Source of the DNA: Geothrix sp. 21YS21S-4
GTDB taxonomy: Bacteria; Acidobacteriota; Holophagae; Holophagales; Holophagaceae
NCBI RefSeq assembly: GCF_030845995.1
Contig: NZ_CP132719.1
Location: 2,666,001 to 2,730,000 of the forward strand
Reading direction: 5' to 3'
Length of the DNA: 64,000 nucleotides
Below the pieces are notes generated by a model. The model saw only the letters and a program-made list of their open reading frames with translations. It had not been told where the DNA came from and did not search any database. The position numbers and the translations under genes were made by a program. Below are positions 28,987-37,166 of this stretch, piece after piece (position 1 is the stretch's first letter; each line of letters opens with the position of its first letter).

Positions 28987-30209
28987 TCCCCGTCCTGAAC
29001 TCCCAGTCCCGCGCCGCGCAGGTGGCGGGGGAGGGACGTGGCCGCGAAGGGGCCGCCGGAGGGAGCCCCCGCGGCAGGCGCCTTGGCGGCGGGTCGCCCG
29101 GATCCACTTTGCAGATTCCGCATCTGGTCGGCGGTGGCGAAGGTCTCCAGCCGGGCCACCTGCTCGGCGGTGGGGAAGCCCTCGTAGCGCACCCGCCGCG
29201 GACCCCAGATGTCCACCGCTGCGCCGCGCAGCTCGTGAATGCGCGGGAGGGTCTGGCGGAGAAAGATCCCCAGGGGCTGGCCGCTCCCGTCCACGAACCC
29301 GATGAGGTCCGTCTCCGGCAGCAGCGCGGGGGCGCCCGCGGCCCATAGCGCGAGGGTCATCGGCTTCCCCTGCCCGGTCTTGACCAGGCTGACGGGCGCG
29401 GGACGGCCCAGGGCCGGGTCCAGATCCTGCTCCTGGTTCCGCAGGGCCTCCAGGAAATCCATGTGCTTGAGTTCCTTCTGGGGCGCCGCCATGGGATGCG
29501 GATCCTGGAGCCGCGCGGTCATCAGCTTGTCGCCGATCCGCTCCAGCACCGCCACCTGGAGGGGAGGCGCGCCGGCCTGCATCACGCGGCCCACTTCGTC
29601 CATCAGCTTGGGCAGCAGGATCTGGGGCGCCGCGAGCAGCGCGTCCGCCGCGGGAACGGCGAAAAAGGGATGCTGATCCTTGAAGATGCCGTGCCACACC
29701 TCGGGCAGCAGCAGCCGCGCGGCGTCGGCGCCGTCCCGCCAGGGACTGCGGTAGATGCCCGAGGGCAGGCGTTCGAAGGTCCCGGCGCTGCGCTGGCGGA
29801 GGCGGTCCAGGGCCAGCTCCAGGACGTCGTCGGCAGGCTGGTCCCACAGCTTCAGCCACGCGGCGGGCATCACCACCTCGCCCACGCGGATCCGCTGGCT
29901 CAGCCCGTCGATGAAGCCGCGGCTCCAGCGGCCTTCCCGTTCCGCCAGCCAGGAAGGGACGAGTTCCGGCAGCAGGTGGTCCTGGGCATCGATCCAGGGC
30001 TCCGGCAGGGGCAGCCCCGCCGCGTGGACCGCCGCCACCGCATCGGCCCAGGCCTCGCGCTCGTCCGCCTGCCGGTGGGCCTCGAAGGCCGGAAGCAGCG
30101 CCTCCAATCCCGGGAGAGACGCGGACACGCCCCGCGCCTCCAGCAGGACCGTCAGGTCCGGCAGGGGCGCCGCCTCGGCGCGGGAACGGAATCGATCGAA
30201 AAAGCCCAT
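28983..30209 (-). CDS. Hypothetical protein coupled to the protease-TPR gene
   Basis: A 408-residue soluble protein starting MGFFDRFRSRAEAAPLPDL; an ATG at 30236 would add nine residues. The N-terminal 150 residues are helical and the centre contains a segment (FFAVPAADALLAAPQILLPKLMDEVGRVM) that faintly recalls DUF1444/YtpQ-type proteins, a comparison I would not rely on. The C-terminal 60 residues are Gly/Ala/Pro-rich. No catalytic motif is evident. Its stop overlaps the protease start, so it likely acts with it. It is divergent from moaA. Confidence 0.6.
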   Translation of the reverse strand: MGFFDRFRSRAEAAPLPDLTVLLEARGVSASLPGLEALLPAFEAHRQADEREAWADAVAAVHAAGLPLPEPWIDAQDHLLPELVPSWLAEREGRWSRGFIDGLSQRIRVGEVVMPAAWLKLWDQPADDVLELALDRLRQRSAGTFERLPSGIYRSPWRDGADAARLLLPEVWHGIFKDQHPFFAVPAADALLAAPQILLPKLMDEVGRVMQAGAPPLQVAVLERIGDKLMTARLQDPHPMAAPQKELKHMDFLEALRNQEQDLDPALGRPAPVSLVKTGQGKPMTLALWAAGAPALLPETDLIGFVDGSGQPLGIFLRQTLPRIHELRGAAVDIWGPRRVRYEGFPTAEQVARLETFATADQMRNLQSGSGRPAAKAPAAGAPSGGPFAATSLPRHLRGAGLGVQDGE

Positions 30210-30271
30210 GTTCTCAGGTCCATCCAAACCACCCATTGTGACCTGCCGGGAGGATTTATGCTGGGGGATCT

Positions 30272-31276
30272 ATGGAGCCCCTCGACGCCCTGGGCCGCCC
30301 TCTCCGGGCGCTGCGCCTGTCGGTCACCGACCGGTGCAACTTCCGCTGCCCCTACTGCATGCCCGAGGGCGCCTTCGGGCCCGGCCACCCCTTTCTCCCG
30401 CGGGAGGAATTGCTCAGCTTCGAGGAGATCGCCCGCCTGGCGCGGATCTTCGTGGGCCAGGGCGTCGCGCGGATCCGCCTCACCGGCGGCGAGCCCCTGC
30501 TGCGCCGGGACCTGCCGGTCCTCGTCGGGATGCTGGCGGCCCTGCCCGGGCTGGAGGACCTCGCCCTCACCACCAACGGCGTGCTGCTTCCCGACCTGGC
30601 CGCGGACCTGCGCGCCGCGGGCCTCCGCCGCGTGACCGTCAGCCTGGACACCCTGCGGCCCGACCGCTTCCGGCGCCTCAGCGGGTCGGACCTGCCCCTC
30701 GCTCGCGTGCTGGAAGGGCTGGAAGCCGCCCGGGCCGCGGGGTTCGGCCCCCTCAAGCTCAACTGCGTCCTCCAGCGGGGCGTGAACGACGACGAGATCC
30801 TCGACCTCGCCGCCTTCGCCCGGGCGGAGGGCCACCTCCTGCGCTTCATCGAGTTCATGGACGTGGGCACCACCAACGGCTGGCGGGCGGAGGACGTGGT
30901 GCCCGCCGCGGAAGCCCGCCGCGCCATCCACGCCCGCTGGCCTCTGGAACCCGTGGCTCCGCCCGCGGGCGCCGTGGCCCAGGAGTGGCGCTACCGCGAT
31001 GGCCGGGGCGAGGTCGGCTTCATCGCCTCCGTCACCGCCCCCTTCTGCCGGGACTGCGACCGGGCCCGCCTATCCGCCGACGGCCGGCTGTACACCTGCC
31101 TCTTCGCGGCGGAAGGGCTCGACCTTCGGGCCTTCCTCCGCGCCGGCCGCAGCGACGCGGACCTTGCGGCCCTGGTCGCCTCCCGCTGGAAGCGCCGCGA
31201 GGACCGCTATTCGGAACGGCGCCACGCCGCGCCCCCGTCCCTCCCCAAAGTCGAAATGTCCCACATCGGCGGCTGA
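30272..31276 (+). CDS. moaA: GTP 3',8-cyclase MoaA (molybdenum cofactor biosynthesis)
   Basis: A radical SAM enzyme that rearranges GTP to 3',8-cH2GTP, the first step of molybdopterin synthesis. The radical SAM cluster Cys are in TDRCNFRCPYCMPEG; the SAM-binding GGEPLLR and the VSLDTL motif follow. The C-terminal second cluster Cys are in APFCRDCDRARLSADGRLYTC, and the protein ends in the conserved Gly-Gly (SHIGG) needed for activity. 334 residues. The other moa/mob genes are not in the window apart from the distant MoeB-like gene. Confidence 0.96.
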   Translation: MEPLDALGRPLRALRLSVTDRCNFRCPYCMPEGAFGPGHPFLPREELLSFEEIARLARIFVGQGVARIRLTGGEPLLRRDLPVLVGMLAALPGLEDLALTTNGVLLPDLAADLRAAGLRRVTVSLDTLRPDRFRRLSGSDLPLARVLEGLEAARAAGFGPLKLNCVLQRGVNDDEILDLAAFARAEGHLLRFIEFMDVGTTNGWRAEDVVPAAEARRAIHARWPLEPVAPPAGAVAQEWRYRDGRGEVGFIASVTAPFCRDCDRARLSADGRLYTCLFAAEGLDLRAFLRAGRSDADLAALVASRWKRREDRYSERRHAAPPSLPKVEMSHIGG

Positions 31277-31289
31277 CCCCGAGGCTCCC

Positions 31290-32276
31290 ATGCGCCTTCC
31301 TTTCCTCCTCCCCCTTGCCCTGGCTCCGCTCCTCGCGGCGGCGCCTCCCGCAACCGTCGTCCACGGCGGCGCCGGGAGCCTCCGCGCCCTCATGGACGGC
31401 ACGGACCGCGCCGCGGCGAAGGCCCTGGCGGCGCTGAAGGCCGGAAGCGGCGCCCTGGACGCGGCCCTGGCGGGCGTGGTGGTGATGGAGGACGATCCCC
31501 GCTTCAACGCCGGCACCGGCGCCAACATCCGCCTCGACGGGAAGACCATCCAGATGGACGCCGCATGCATGGACGGCGTGACGGGCGGCTTCGGGGCCGT
31601 GGCCGCCATCGAGCGCGTGAAGAACCCCGTCCTCGTGGCCCGCAAGGTCATGGACACGCCCCACATCCTTATCGTGGGCGAGGGCGCCACCCGGTTCGCG
31701 CGGGCCATGGGCTTCCCGGACTACGATCCCACCTGCGCCGAGAACACCGCCCGCTTCCGGAAGGTACAGCGCATCCTCCAGGGCGAGGATCCCGGCCGGC
31801 TCGCCGCATGGACGCGCTACGACTGGAAGAAGGCCTGGAACTTCCCCACGCCGCTGAAGGAGGCGCTCGGCCCGTCCGACACCGTGGGCTGCGTGGCCCG
31901 CGATGCCGCCGGGCGGTTCGCCGCGGCCATCAGCACCGGCGGCACCACCATCACCTTCTACGGCCGCGTGGGCGACGTGCCCATCTACGGCGCCGGGATC
32001 TACGCGGGTCCCAAAGGCGCCGTCGCCTGCACCGGCAACGGCGAGGACATCGTCAAGCGCCTCGTCGCCAAAACCGCCTACGACCTCCTGGCCAAGGGCC
32101 TGACCGCCCAGCAGGCCGTGGACCGCACCCTTCGCGCCTTCCCCGCGGACATCGACCTGGGCCTCGTCGCCGTCGGCTCCGCCACCACCGGCGGCGGCTG
32201 CAACTACTCCGCCGAGAAGAAGGCCTTCGTGACCCGCGATTACCGCGGCCAGATGGCGTGGAGCGCGGCGAAGTAG
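31290..32276 (+). CDS. Secreted isoaspartyl peptidase / plant-type L-asparaginase
   Basis: An Ntn-hydrolase that self-cleaves to expose a catalytic threonine and removes isoaspartyl residues or asparagine. The signal peptide (MRLPFLLPLALAPLLAAAP) predicts a periplasmic location. Family motifs: VVHGGAGS at the mature N-terminus, FNAGTGANIRLDGKTIQMDA, the cleavage and nucleophile site SDTVGCVARDAAG (Thr after Asp), and the substrate-binding GDVPIYGAGIYA and CTGNGE. The length of 328 residues is typical. It is 13 bp after moaA but functionally unrelated. Confidence 0.93.
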   Translation: MRLPFLLPLALAPLLAAAPPATVVHGGAGSLRALMDGTDRAAAKALAALKAGSGALDAALAGVVVMEDDPRFNAGTGANIRLDGKTIQMDAACMDGVTGGFGAVAAIERVKNPVLVARKVMDTPHILIVGEGATRFARAMGFPDYDPTCAENTARFRKVQRILQGEDPGRLAAWTRYDWKKAWNFPTPLKEALGPSDTVGCVARDAAGRFAAAISTGGTTITFYGRVGDVPIYGAGIYAGPKGAVACTGNGEDIVKRLVAKTAYDLLAKGLTAQQAVDRTLRAFPADIDLGLVAVGSATTGGGCNYSAEKKAFVTRDYRGQMAWSAAK

Positions 32277-32604
32277 GCGGCCGGGAACGATCAAGGGAAA
32301 GCGATCTTAAAGCGGAGGAACGCGGAATCACCGAGAAAAACAGAGAAAGGCGCTCTCCGCTTTCATACCTTGGCAATGGGCCGCTGTTTTGCATTCAAAA
32401 GCGAAAGATCACCACCAAGCCGCCAAGAAAAGCAAAAAGAACTTCCTTGGCGCCCTTGGTGTCTTGGCGGTGAAAAAACCCTGGATCCTGACTTCCCAGA
32501 GATATCAAAGCGACACCACCGAGAAAAACAGAAAAGGCTTTTCTCCGCTTTTCTCAGTTCCTCCGTTTTCCTCCGCTTTTAGCCCTTGGCATTGAGAGAA
32601 GCGG
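32277..32604. repeat. Intergenic region filled with palindromic repeats, no gene
   Basis: The 328-bp convergent gap between the asparaginase and pheA genes contains three repeat blocks: about 32308-32363 (ACCGAGAAAAACAGAGAAAG ... CTCTCCGCTTTC), 32409-32474 (the CACCAAG palindrome family, TCACCACCAAG ... CTTGGCGGTGA) and about 32515-32580 (ACCGAGAAAAACAGAAAAGG ... TTCCTCCGCTTTT). Blocks one and three are related to each other. Within each block the two halves are partially complementary. No ORF with protein-like composition is present. Confidence 0.7.
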
Positions 32605-33699
32605 TCAGGCGTCCGTCCGGGGATAGCTGCCCAGCACCTTCAGCGAGGCGCAGGCAGCGCGGAGATCGTCCAGAGCCTCGGCCAGCGACGGATCCTCCGC
32701 ATGGCCCTCCACGTCGAGAAAGAAGGCGTATTCCCACAGGCGCCGCCGGGTGGGGCGGCTCTGGATGCGGCTGAGGTTGAGGCCGCGGCGGGCGAGCGGC
32801 TCCAGCAGGCGCAGGAGCGCGCCCGGTCCGTCCGGCGCCATGGCGAGGAGGGTCGTCCGGTCGCAGCCCGTGGGCTCCGCGGACCGCGGCCCCAGCACGA
32901 GGAACCGCGTGGCGTTGGCGGCCAGGTCCTGGATCCGCGCCTCCGCCACCTTGAGGCCGAACAGCTCCGCGGCCAGCTCGGACGCCACCGCCGCACCCTC
33001 GGCGTCCTCCCGCGCCAGCCGCGCCGCTTCGGACGTGGAGGGCGCCTCCACCCGATCGGCCTGGCTCAGATGGACCTCCAGCCAGCGGCGGCACTGTCCC
33101 AGCGCCTGCGGATGGGAATAGACGCGGCGGACGGCGGCCAGATCGAGGTCCGGCCGCAGGAGCAGGGCCTGGTCCACCGGCAGGAGAATCTCGGCGCAGA
33201 TCCGCGACGGGCTGTCGAGAAACGCGTCGAGGGTGGAATCCACGGCCCCTTCCGTGGCGTTCTCCACGGGCACCACCCCGTAGTCGGCGCGCCCGCGGTC
33301 CACTGCTCCGAACACCGCTTCGATGGTCCCCTGCGGCAGCGCATGGCTGGAGCCGCCGAACTGATGGCGGGCGGCCAGATGGCTGAAACTGCCCTCCGGC
33401 CCGAGGAAAGCCACGCGGAGCGGCTTCTCCAGGCTGAGGCAGGCGCTCATGATTTCCTGGAATACCGTCCGCACCGCGGCGCCGGGAAACGGTCCTGGAT
33501 TGGCGGCGCCCAGCCGCGCGAGCACGTCCCGCTCCCGCCGGGGCGCGTGGAACGGCGCTTCCGGAGCGGCCTGTGCCTTGAGACGCCCCACGTCGGCGGC
33601 CAGCGCCGCGCGATGGTTCAGCAGTTCCAGAACTTCGTCGTCCACGGCGTCGATGGCCCGGCGAAGGGCCTCCAGGGAAGTCGGGTCGGGTTGGGTCAC
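32605..33699 (-). CDS. pheA: Bifunctional chorismate mutase / prephenate dehydratase
   Basis: Converts chorismate to prephenate and then to phenylpyruvate in phenylalanine synthesis. The chorismate mutase domain is residues 1-90 (SLEALRRAIDAVDDEVLELL), the prephenate dehydratase domain about 95-280 (AFLGPEGSFSHLAA; VVPVENATEGAVDSTLD; catalytic ANATRFLVLG) and the ACT domain about 285-360 (DGPGALLRLLEPLARRGLNL then IQSRP, the Phe-binding regulatory site). The GTG at 33699 is chosen because GGGAG lies 5 bases upstream; the longer frame starting at 33732 would translate through a terminator hairpin. A candidate Phe-rich leader peptide and attenuator precede it. Confidence 0.94.
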   Translation of the reverse strand: MTQPDPTSLEALRRAIDAVDDEVLELLNHRAALAADVGRLKAQAAPEAPFHAPRRERDVLARLGAANPGPFPGAAVRTVFQEIMSACLSLEKPLRVAFLGPEGSFSHLAARHQFGGSSHALPQGTIEAVFGAVDRGRADYGVVPVENATEGAVDSTLDAFLDSPSRICAEILLPVDQALLLRPDLDLAAVRRVYSHPQALGQCRRWLEVHLSQADRVEAPSTSEAARLAREDAEGAAVASELAAELFGLKVAEARIQDLAANATRFLVLGPRSAEPTGCDRTTLLAMAPDGPGALLRLLEPLARRGLNLSRIQSRPTRRRLWEYAFFLDVEGHAEDPSLAEALDDLRAACASLKVLGSYPRTDA

Positions 33700-33710
33700 G
33701 GGATCTCCCA

Positions 33711-33745
33711 CAAAGAAAAACCCCCGAGCCATGCGGTCTCGGGGG
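33711..33745 (-). terminator. Terminator hairpin in the pheA leader (candidate attenuator)
   Basis: Perfect 8-bp stem, read on the minus strand as CCCCCGAG (33745-33738) and CTCGGGGG (33728-33721) with a 9-nt loop, followed by TTTTTCTTT. It lies between the stop of the Phe-rich leader ORF and the pheA start, so it would stop transcription before pheA. Two upstream segments can pair with its 5' arm (see the leader entry). Confidence 0.8.
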
Positions 33746-33767
33746 CGGGAAGGAAGCGGTTCCGATT

Positions 33768-33836
33768 CTAGACGCCGCCCGTCCCCGCGCCCGAGGCGCG
33801 AAAGCGGAAAGCAAAAAAGCGGAAGGAAAGGGTCAT
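33768..33836 (-). CDS. Candidate Phe-rich leader peptide (pheL-like) of a pheA attenuator
   Basis: A 22-codon ORF, MTLSFRFFAFRFRAS... ending GTGGV-stop, with Phe at positions 5, 7, 8, 10 and 12 (five of eight codons). It ends 23 bp before the terminator stem and 68 bp before pheA. In the RNA, CGCGCC-TCG-GGCGCG (33800-33786) forms a hairpin over the end of the leader. Two alternatives would block the terminator 5' arm: CTCGGG (33795-33790) pairing with CCCGAG (33743-33738), or GGGCGG (33780-33775) with CCGCCC (33748-33743). That is the classic ribosome-stalling attenuation layout. Weak points: the ribosome-binding site is poor, and T-rich stretches also occur in nearby non-coding repeats. Confidence 0.55.
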   Translation of the reverse strand: MTLSFRFFAFRFRASGAGTGGV

Positions 33837-33888
33837 CACAGTTCAGACACCTTGCCCCAAACAGCGCCCTCCGGCAAGGGCACGCGCC

Positions 33889-34179
33889 TCAGGGCTGTTT
33901 CCTCCCCGGTGGAGCCGACCGCGGCTGCCCGCCCTTCCGATTACCCAACCCCTTCGCCATCGCCGCCCGCGTATCGTCGTCCACCGTCCCCACCACCTGC
34001 GCCCCGCCGGACGGCGCCGGCGGAGCCTCCTCGGGAACCTCCTTCCCCGCCTCCGGCCGCCGCACCTGGATCGGCTTCGACTCCCGCACCCACCGTGCCT
34101 GCGTCGAGAGTGCCCACATCACCCCGCCCACAAGCGCCGCGAAGCCGAGGCAGACGAAGGCGATGTCACGACGGCGCAT
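33889..34179 (-). CDS. Small single-pass membrane protein, hypothetical
   Basis: A 96-residue protein: a basic N-terminus (MRRRD) then one transmembrane helix (IAFVCLGFAALVGGVMWAL), followed by a Pro/Glu/Gly-rich soluble tail with a short conserved-looking helix (DDDTRAAMAKGLGNRKGG). AAGGAG lies 6 bases before the ATG. Orientation is probably N-in with the tail periplasmic. Not recognised. It precedes the pheA leader on the same strand. Confidence 0.6.
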   Translation of the reverse strand: MRRRDIAFVCLGFAALVGGVMWALSTQARWVRESKPIQVRRPEAGKEVPEEAPPAPSGGAQVVGTVDDDTRAAMAKGLGNRKGGQPRSAPPGRKQP

Positions 34180-34212
34180 GGAAACTCCTTGAGCGAAGCA
34201 GAACGGCGGCAA

Positions 34213-34399
34213 GATTCAAGCCCCCATTACCTGAATTAAGACGCAAACAGACATCCCATGCCAATCGTATTTCCGCCTTTTCCACATAAAAACACCATTT
34301 AATAAACTTAGTTGTCTAGCGCGTTTTGGACGCTCATTGTCGCATTCGTCTCGCTAAAGTTGATCGGAATATCATTGATGGCAATTCAGGGAGGCCCCC
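34213..34399. other. AT-rich region upstream of the cas operon
   Basis: 187 bp that is noticeably richer in A and T than the flanks (for example ATAAAAACACCATTTAATAA) and separates the divergent small membrane protein gene from cas6. It should hold the cas operon promoter; TTGATC at about 34361 is one possible -35, but I find no convincing -10. No ORF. Confidence 0.5.
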
Positions 34400-34999
34400 A
34401 TGCACCTTGAACTTGTATTTCCCCTCACCGGAGCGAGGGCAGTCCCTGTAGACCACGGACACGGACTGTACGGTGCGCTTAAACGAGTCATTCCCGCGCT
34501 GGAAGACCTCCCCGGACTCGGCATTCACTCTCTGCGCGGGCAACCTCTTCCTGGAGGCATGCTCCTGCTGGATGCGAAACAGGGCGGCCTCAGGCTCCGC
34601 CTGAACGCCGAGCATCTCCCCATGGTGATGCCCCTCGCCGGTCGATCCATTTCCGTATTGGGTGCTCCCCTCTGCCTCGGAAGCCCGAACCTTCACATGC
34701 TGACCCCCTCCAGGAACCTGTGGGCAAGGAGCGTCACGCTCCATTTCGCCACGATCGCTTGGGAGGAAGCCAGGACCCAGCTGGATCACCATCTGAAGCA
34801 AGGGTATCCCGCAGTGACATGGCAAATCCGAAAGCCGCGAACCATCCGGATTCATGGCAAGCAGATCCTGGGCTTCGAGGTAATGGCAACTGGAGTGAGT
34901 GAGGAGGATAGTTTGCGCCTTCAAGAGAATGGCTTTGGCGGAAGGCGCGCTTTCGGATGCGGGATCTTCGTTCGGGTGGGAGGAAAAAGCAATGCCTAG
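34400..34999 (+). CDS. cas6: Cas6 (MYXAN/Cmx6-like) pre-crRNA endonuclease
   Basis: A 199-residue RAMP protein expected to cut the CRISPR transcript at the base of each repeat hairpin. The N-terminus MHLELVFPLTG and the VDHGHGLYGALKRVIP block are ferredoxin-like; the C-terminal glycine-rich loop GFGGRRAFGCGIFVR is the Cas6 signature. Candidate catalytic His residues are in the N-terminal third (H19, H21). It resembles the Cas6/Cmx6 proteins of Myxococcus-type (MYXAN) systems by recall. AGGGAGG is close upstream of the ATG. It overlaps cas3 by 8 bases and is the first gene of the cas operon. Confidence 0.85.
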   Translation: MHLELVFPLTGARAVPVDHGHGLYGALKRVIPALEDLPGLGIHSLRGQPLPGGMLLLDAKQGGLRLRLNAEHLPMVMPLAGRSISVLGAPLCLGSPNLHMLTPSRNLWARSVTLHFATIAWEEARTQLDHHLKQGYPAVTWQIRKPRTIRIHGKQILGFEVMATGVSEEDSLRLQENGFGGRRAFGCGIFVRVGGKSNA

Positions 35000-37166
35000 G
35001 CACCTTCTCGCAAAAAGTTGCGGGAAGGACCAGACCCCCATCCCGACGCTGGCATGGCATACCTGCCATGTCATGGAGGCAGCGGAACGCCTGTTGGCCA
35101 GGCGTGGCCAGGCGGCGCTGAGATCAACGGGACTTCCCAATGAGCACTTACCCCTTCTTGAACGCATCGTGCGCTTCGCGGCTTGGTGGCACGACATCGG
35201 GAAAGTCATGGAGCACTTCCAGAGGGGGGTGCATGGAGAGGAGTGGCATCAACCTTTCCGACACGAAGCCGTGAGCTGGTACCTCGCCACCGGGCCACTC
35301 AAGGACTTTCTGGCGGCCCATCTACCGGACGCCATCGAACGATGGATGGTGGCGGCATGTGCAGCGGGTCATCACAGGAAGTTTCACGATCAGGCCACCC
35401 CAGCCATCAGCGATGAAGCAGGACAGAGTCTTCTACACCTGGATCATCCCGACTTCCAGGAGTGGATGACGCTTGTCCCCGGAGGCGCGAAAACGGAGCT
35501 GCCAAGACTGGGTGCCATGACACTCCGTTCCAGCACGCTGAAAATGGCCATGACGGATGCCATCGAGACCCTTGAAGACGGAAGCCCCTCGCTTTCCCAA
35601 TACCAGCAGCGCATCCTCGCCATCGCCAAAGCGCTGTTGATCGCCGCCGACATGGCCGGATCGGCCCTCCCCAAAGAGCAGAAAGACGCCGATTGGATTG
35701 CATCTGCCCTGGGCACCCGCGCGACCGAAGAAGACCGGTGGACCTTGCTTCGCAAGAAACTCAAAAGCCGCCCTCTCCGCCCTTTCCAGGAGGCCGCCGC
35801 CAGCAGTACGGCCCCATGGACCTTCCTCAAGGCTGGATGCGGGACAGGGAAGACGGCCGGGGCCTGCGCGTGGGGAGCCCGCCAACACGCCGGGCGCCAG
35901 CTTTGGCTTACCTACCCCACCACCGGCACGGCCACAGAAGGGTTCCGAGACTACGTACTGGAAGCCGACCTGGAAGGTGCCTTGGTCCACTCTCGGGCAG
36001 AACTGGATCTGGCCATTCTGGGAACCGGGGAAGAAGGCGAAGATGACCGCCAGCGGGCCCGGGAACTCGCCTTGCGAGGCTGGGCCGCGGATACCGTGGT
36101 CGCCACCGTGGATACGGTGCTGGGCCTCATGCAGAACCAGCGGGCCGGGCACTACGCCTATCCAGGAATCTGCGATGGCGCCTTGGTCTTTGACGAACTC
36201 CACGCCTACGACGACCGGCTTTTCGCCTGCCTGCTCCGTTTTCTCGAAGCGCATCCCGGTTTGCCATGCCTCTTCATGACGGCAAGCCTCCAGGCGGGCC
36301 GCCAGCAGGCCCTGGAATCTCTTTGCCAACGCCTTCACCAGAGAGGACTGGAGGTGATTCCAGGGCCCGAAGGACTGGAGACGCTTCCGCGCTACCACAG
36401 GCTCCAGGGTGATCCCTGGGAGGCAGCGACAACCAGCCTCAAAGCGGGCGGCAAAGTGCTCTGGGTTTCCAACACCGTCGCGCGCTGTCAGGCCGTCGCC
36501 GATCAGGCCGAAACCCGCATCTGGGGCCCTTTGCGCTACCACAGCCGCTACCGCTACCTGGATCGCCTCGACCGCCATCGGGACGTGGTGGAAGCCTTTT
36601 GCGCGCCGGGACCGGCCTTTGCTTCCACCACCCAAGTAGCAGAGATGAGCCTCGACCTGTCTGCGAGCCTCCTCGTGATGGACCGGGCCCCCGTCCCCGC
36701 CATGATCCAGCGCCTAGGACGGCTCAACCGCAGAGCCGAGCCTGGGGGTCCGACCTGTCCTTTCGTGATCGTTGAGCCGGAAGATGCTATGCCGTACACC
36801 GACCAGGAACTCCAGGAAGCCCGTGATTGGCTCGCCAGACTGGGAGATGGCCCCCTTTCCCAGCAAGACCTTCTCGATGACTGGCAACAGGACTCACGAA
36901 ATCAAGGAGGAAACGCTTCCGCCTATTGGCTGGATGAAGACCTCTGGACGAGACCCGGCTCCATCCGTGAGCCCACTCCTGGCATGAGCGTCCTTCTCGA
37001 AGAAGACTGGCCCAAAGTCCAGCGTCGCGAATACCCCGCATCTGCCTGCCTCATCCCCATGCCACCCAAATCCCAACGAAGGGGCCTGCTCGAGCGAGGC
37101 CACCTCCTGATCGCCCCATCCACCCTCATCACCTACGACCCCCTGCGAGGTGCTGCATGGCAGTAG
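34992..37166 (+). CDS. cas3: Cas3 HD nuclease-helicase
   Basis: The effector nuclease that degrades target DNA after Cascade recognition. A 724-residue single polypeptide with HD nuclease at the N-terminus (WHTCHVMEAAERLL; H67-D68 in RFAAWWHDIGKV) and a superfamily 2 helicase after it: Walker A GCGTGKT at about 282-288, DExH box DELH at about 401-404, motif III MTASLQ, and motif VI QRLGRLNRR at about 573-581. The ATG at 34992 is preferred (GGAGG about 9 bases upstream) to the longer frame that overlaps cas6. Its last 10 bases overlap cas8. Confidence 0.92.
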   Translation: MPRHLLAKSCGKDQTPIPTLAWHTCHVMEAAERLLARRGQAALRSTGLPNEHLPLLERIVRFAAWWHDIGKVMEHFQRGVHGEEWHQPFRHEAVSWYLATGPLKDFLAAHLPDAIERWMVAACAAGHHRKFHDQATPAISDEAGQSLLHLDHPDFQEWMTLVPGGAKTELPRLGAMTLRSSTLKMAMTDAIETLEDGSPSLSQYQQRILAIAKALLIAADMAGSALPKEQKDADWIASALGTRATEEDRWTLLRKKLKSRPLRPFQEAAASSTAPWTFLKAGCGTGKTAGACAWGARQHAGRQLWLTYPTTGTATEGFRDYVLEADLEGALVHSRAELDLAILGTGEEGEDDRQRARELALRGWAADTVVATVDTVLGLMQNQRAGHYAYPGICDGALVFDELHAYDDRLFACLLRFLEAHPGLPCLFMTASLQAGRQQALESLCQRLHQRGLEVIPGPEGLETLPRYHRLQGDPWEAATTSLKAGGKVLWVSNTVARCQAVADQAETRIWGPLRYHSRYRYLDRLDRHRDVVEAFCAPGPAFASTTQVAEMSLDLSASLLVMDRAPVPAMIQRLGRLNRRAEPGGPTCPFVIVEPEDAMPYTDQELQEARDWLARLGDGPLSQQDLLDDWQQDSRNQGGNASAYWLDEDLWTRPGSIREPTPGMSVLLEEDWPKVQRREYPASACLIPMPPKSQRRGLLERGHLLIAPSTLITYDPLRGAAWQ

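Noticed and set aside
33699-33732. Upstream pheA start giving MARGFFFVGDP
   Set aside because: It would place the start codon inside the loop of the terminator hairpin; the GTG at 33699 has a proper ribosome-binding site.
34213-34399. Second CRISPR leader or degenerate array upstream of cas6
   Set aside because: AT-rich, but no copy of the 36-bp repeat or any part of it is visible.
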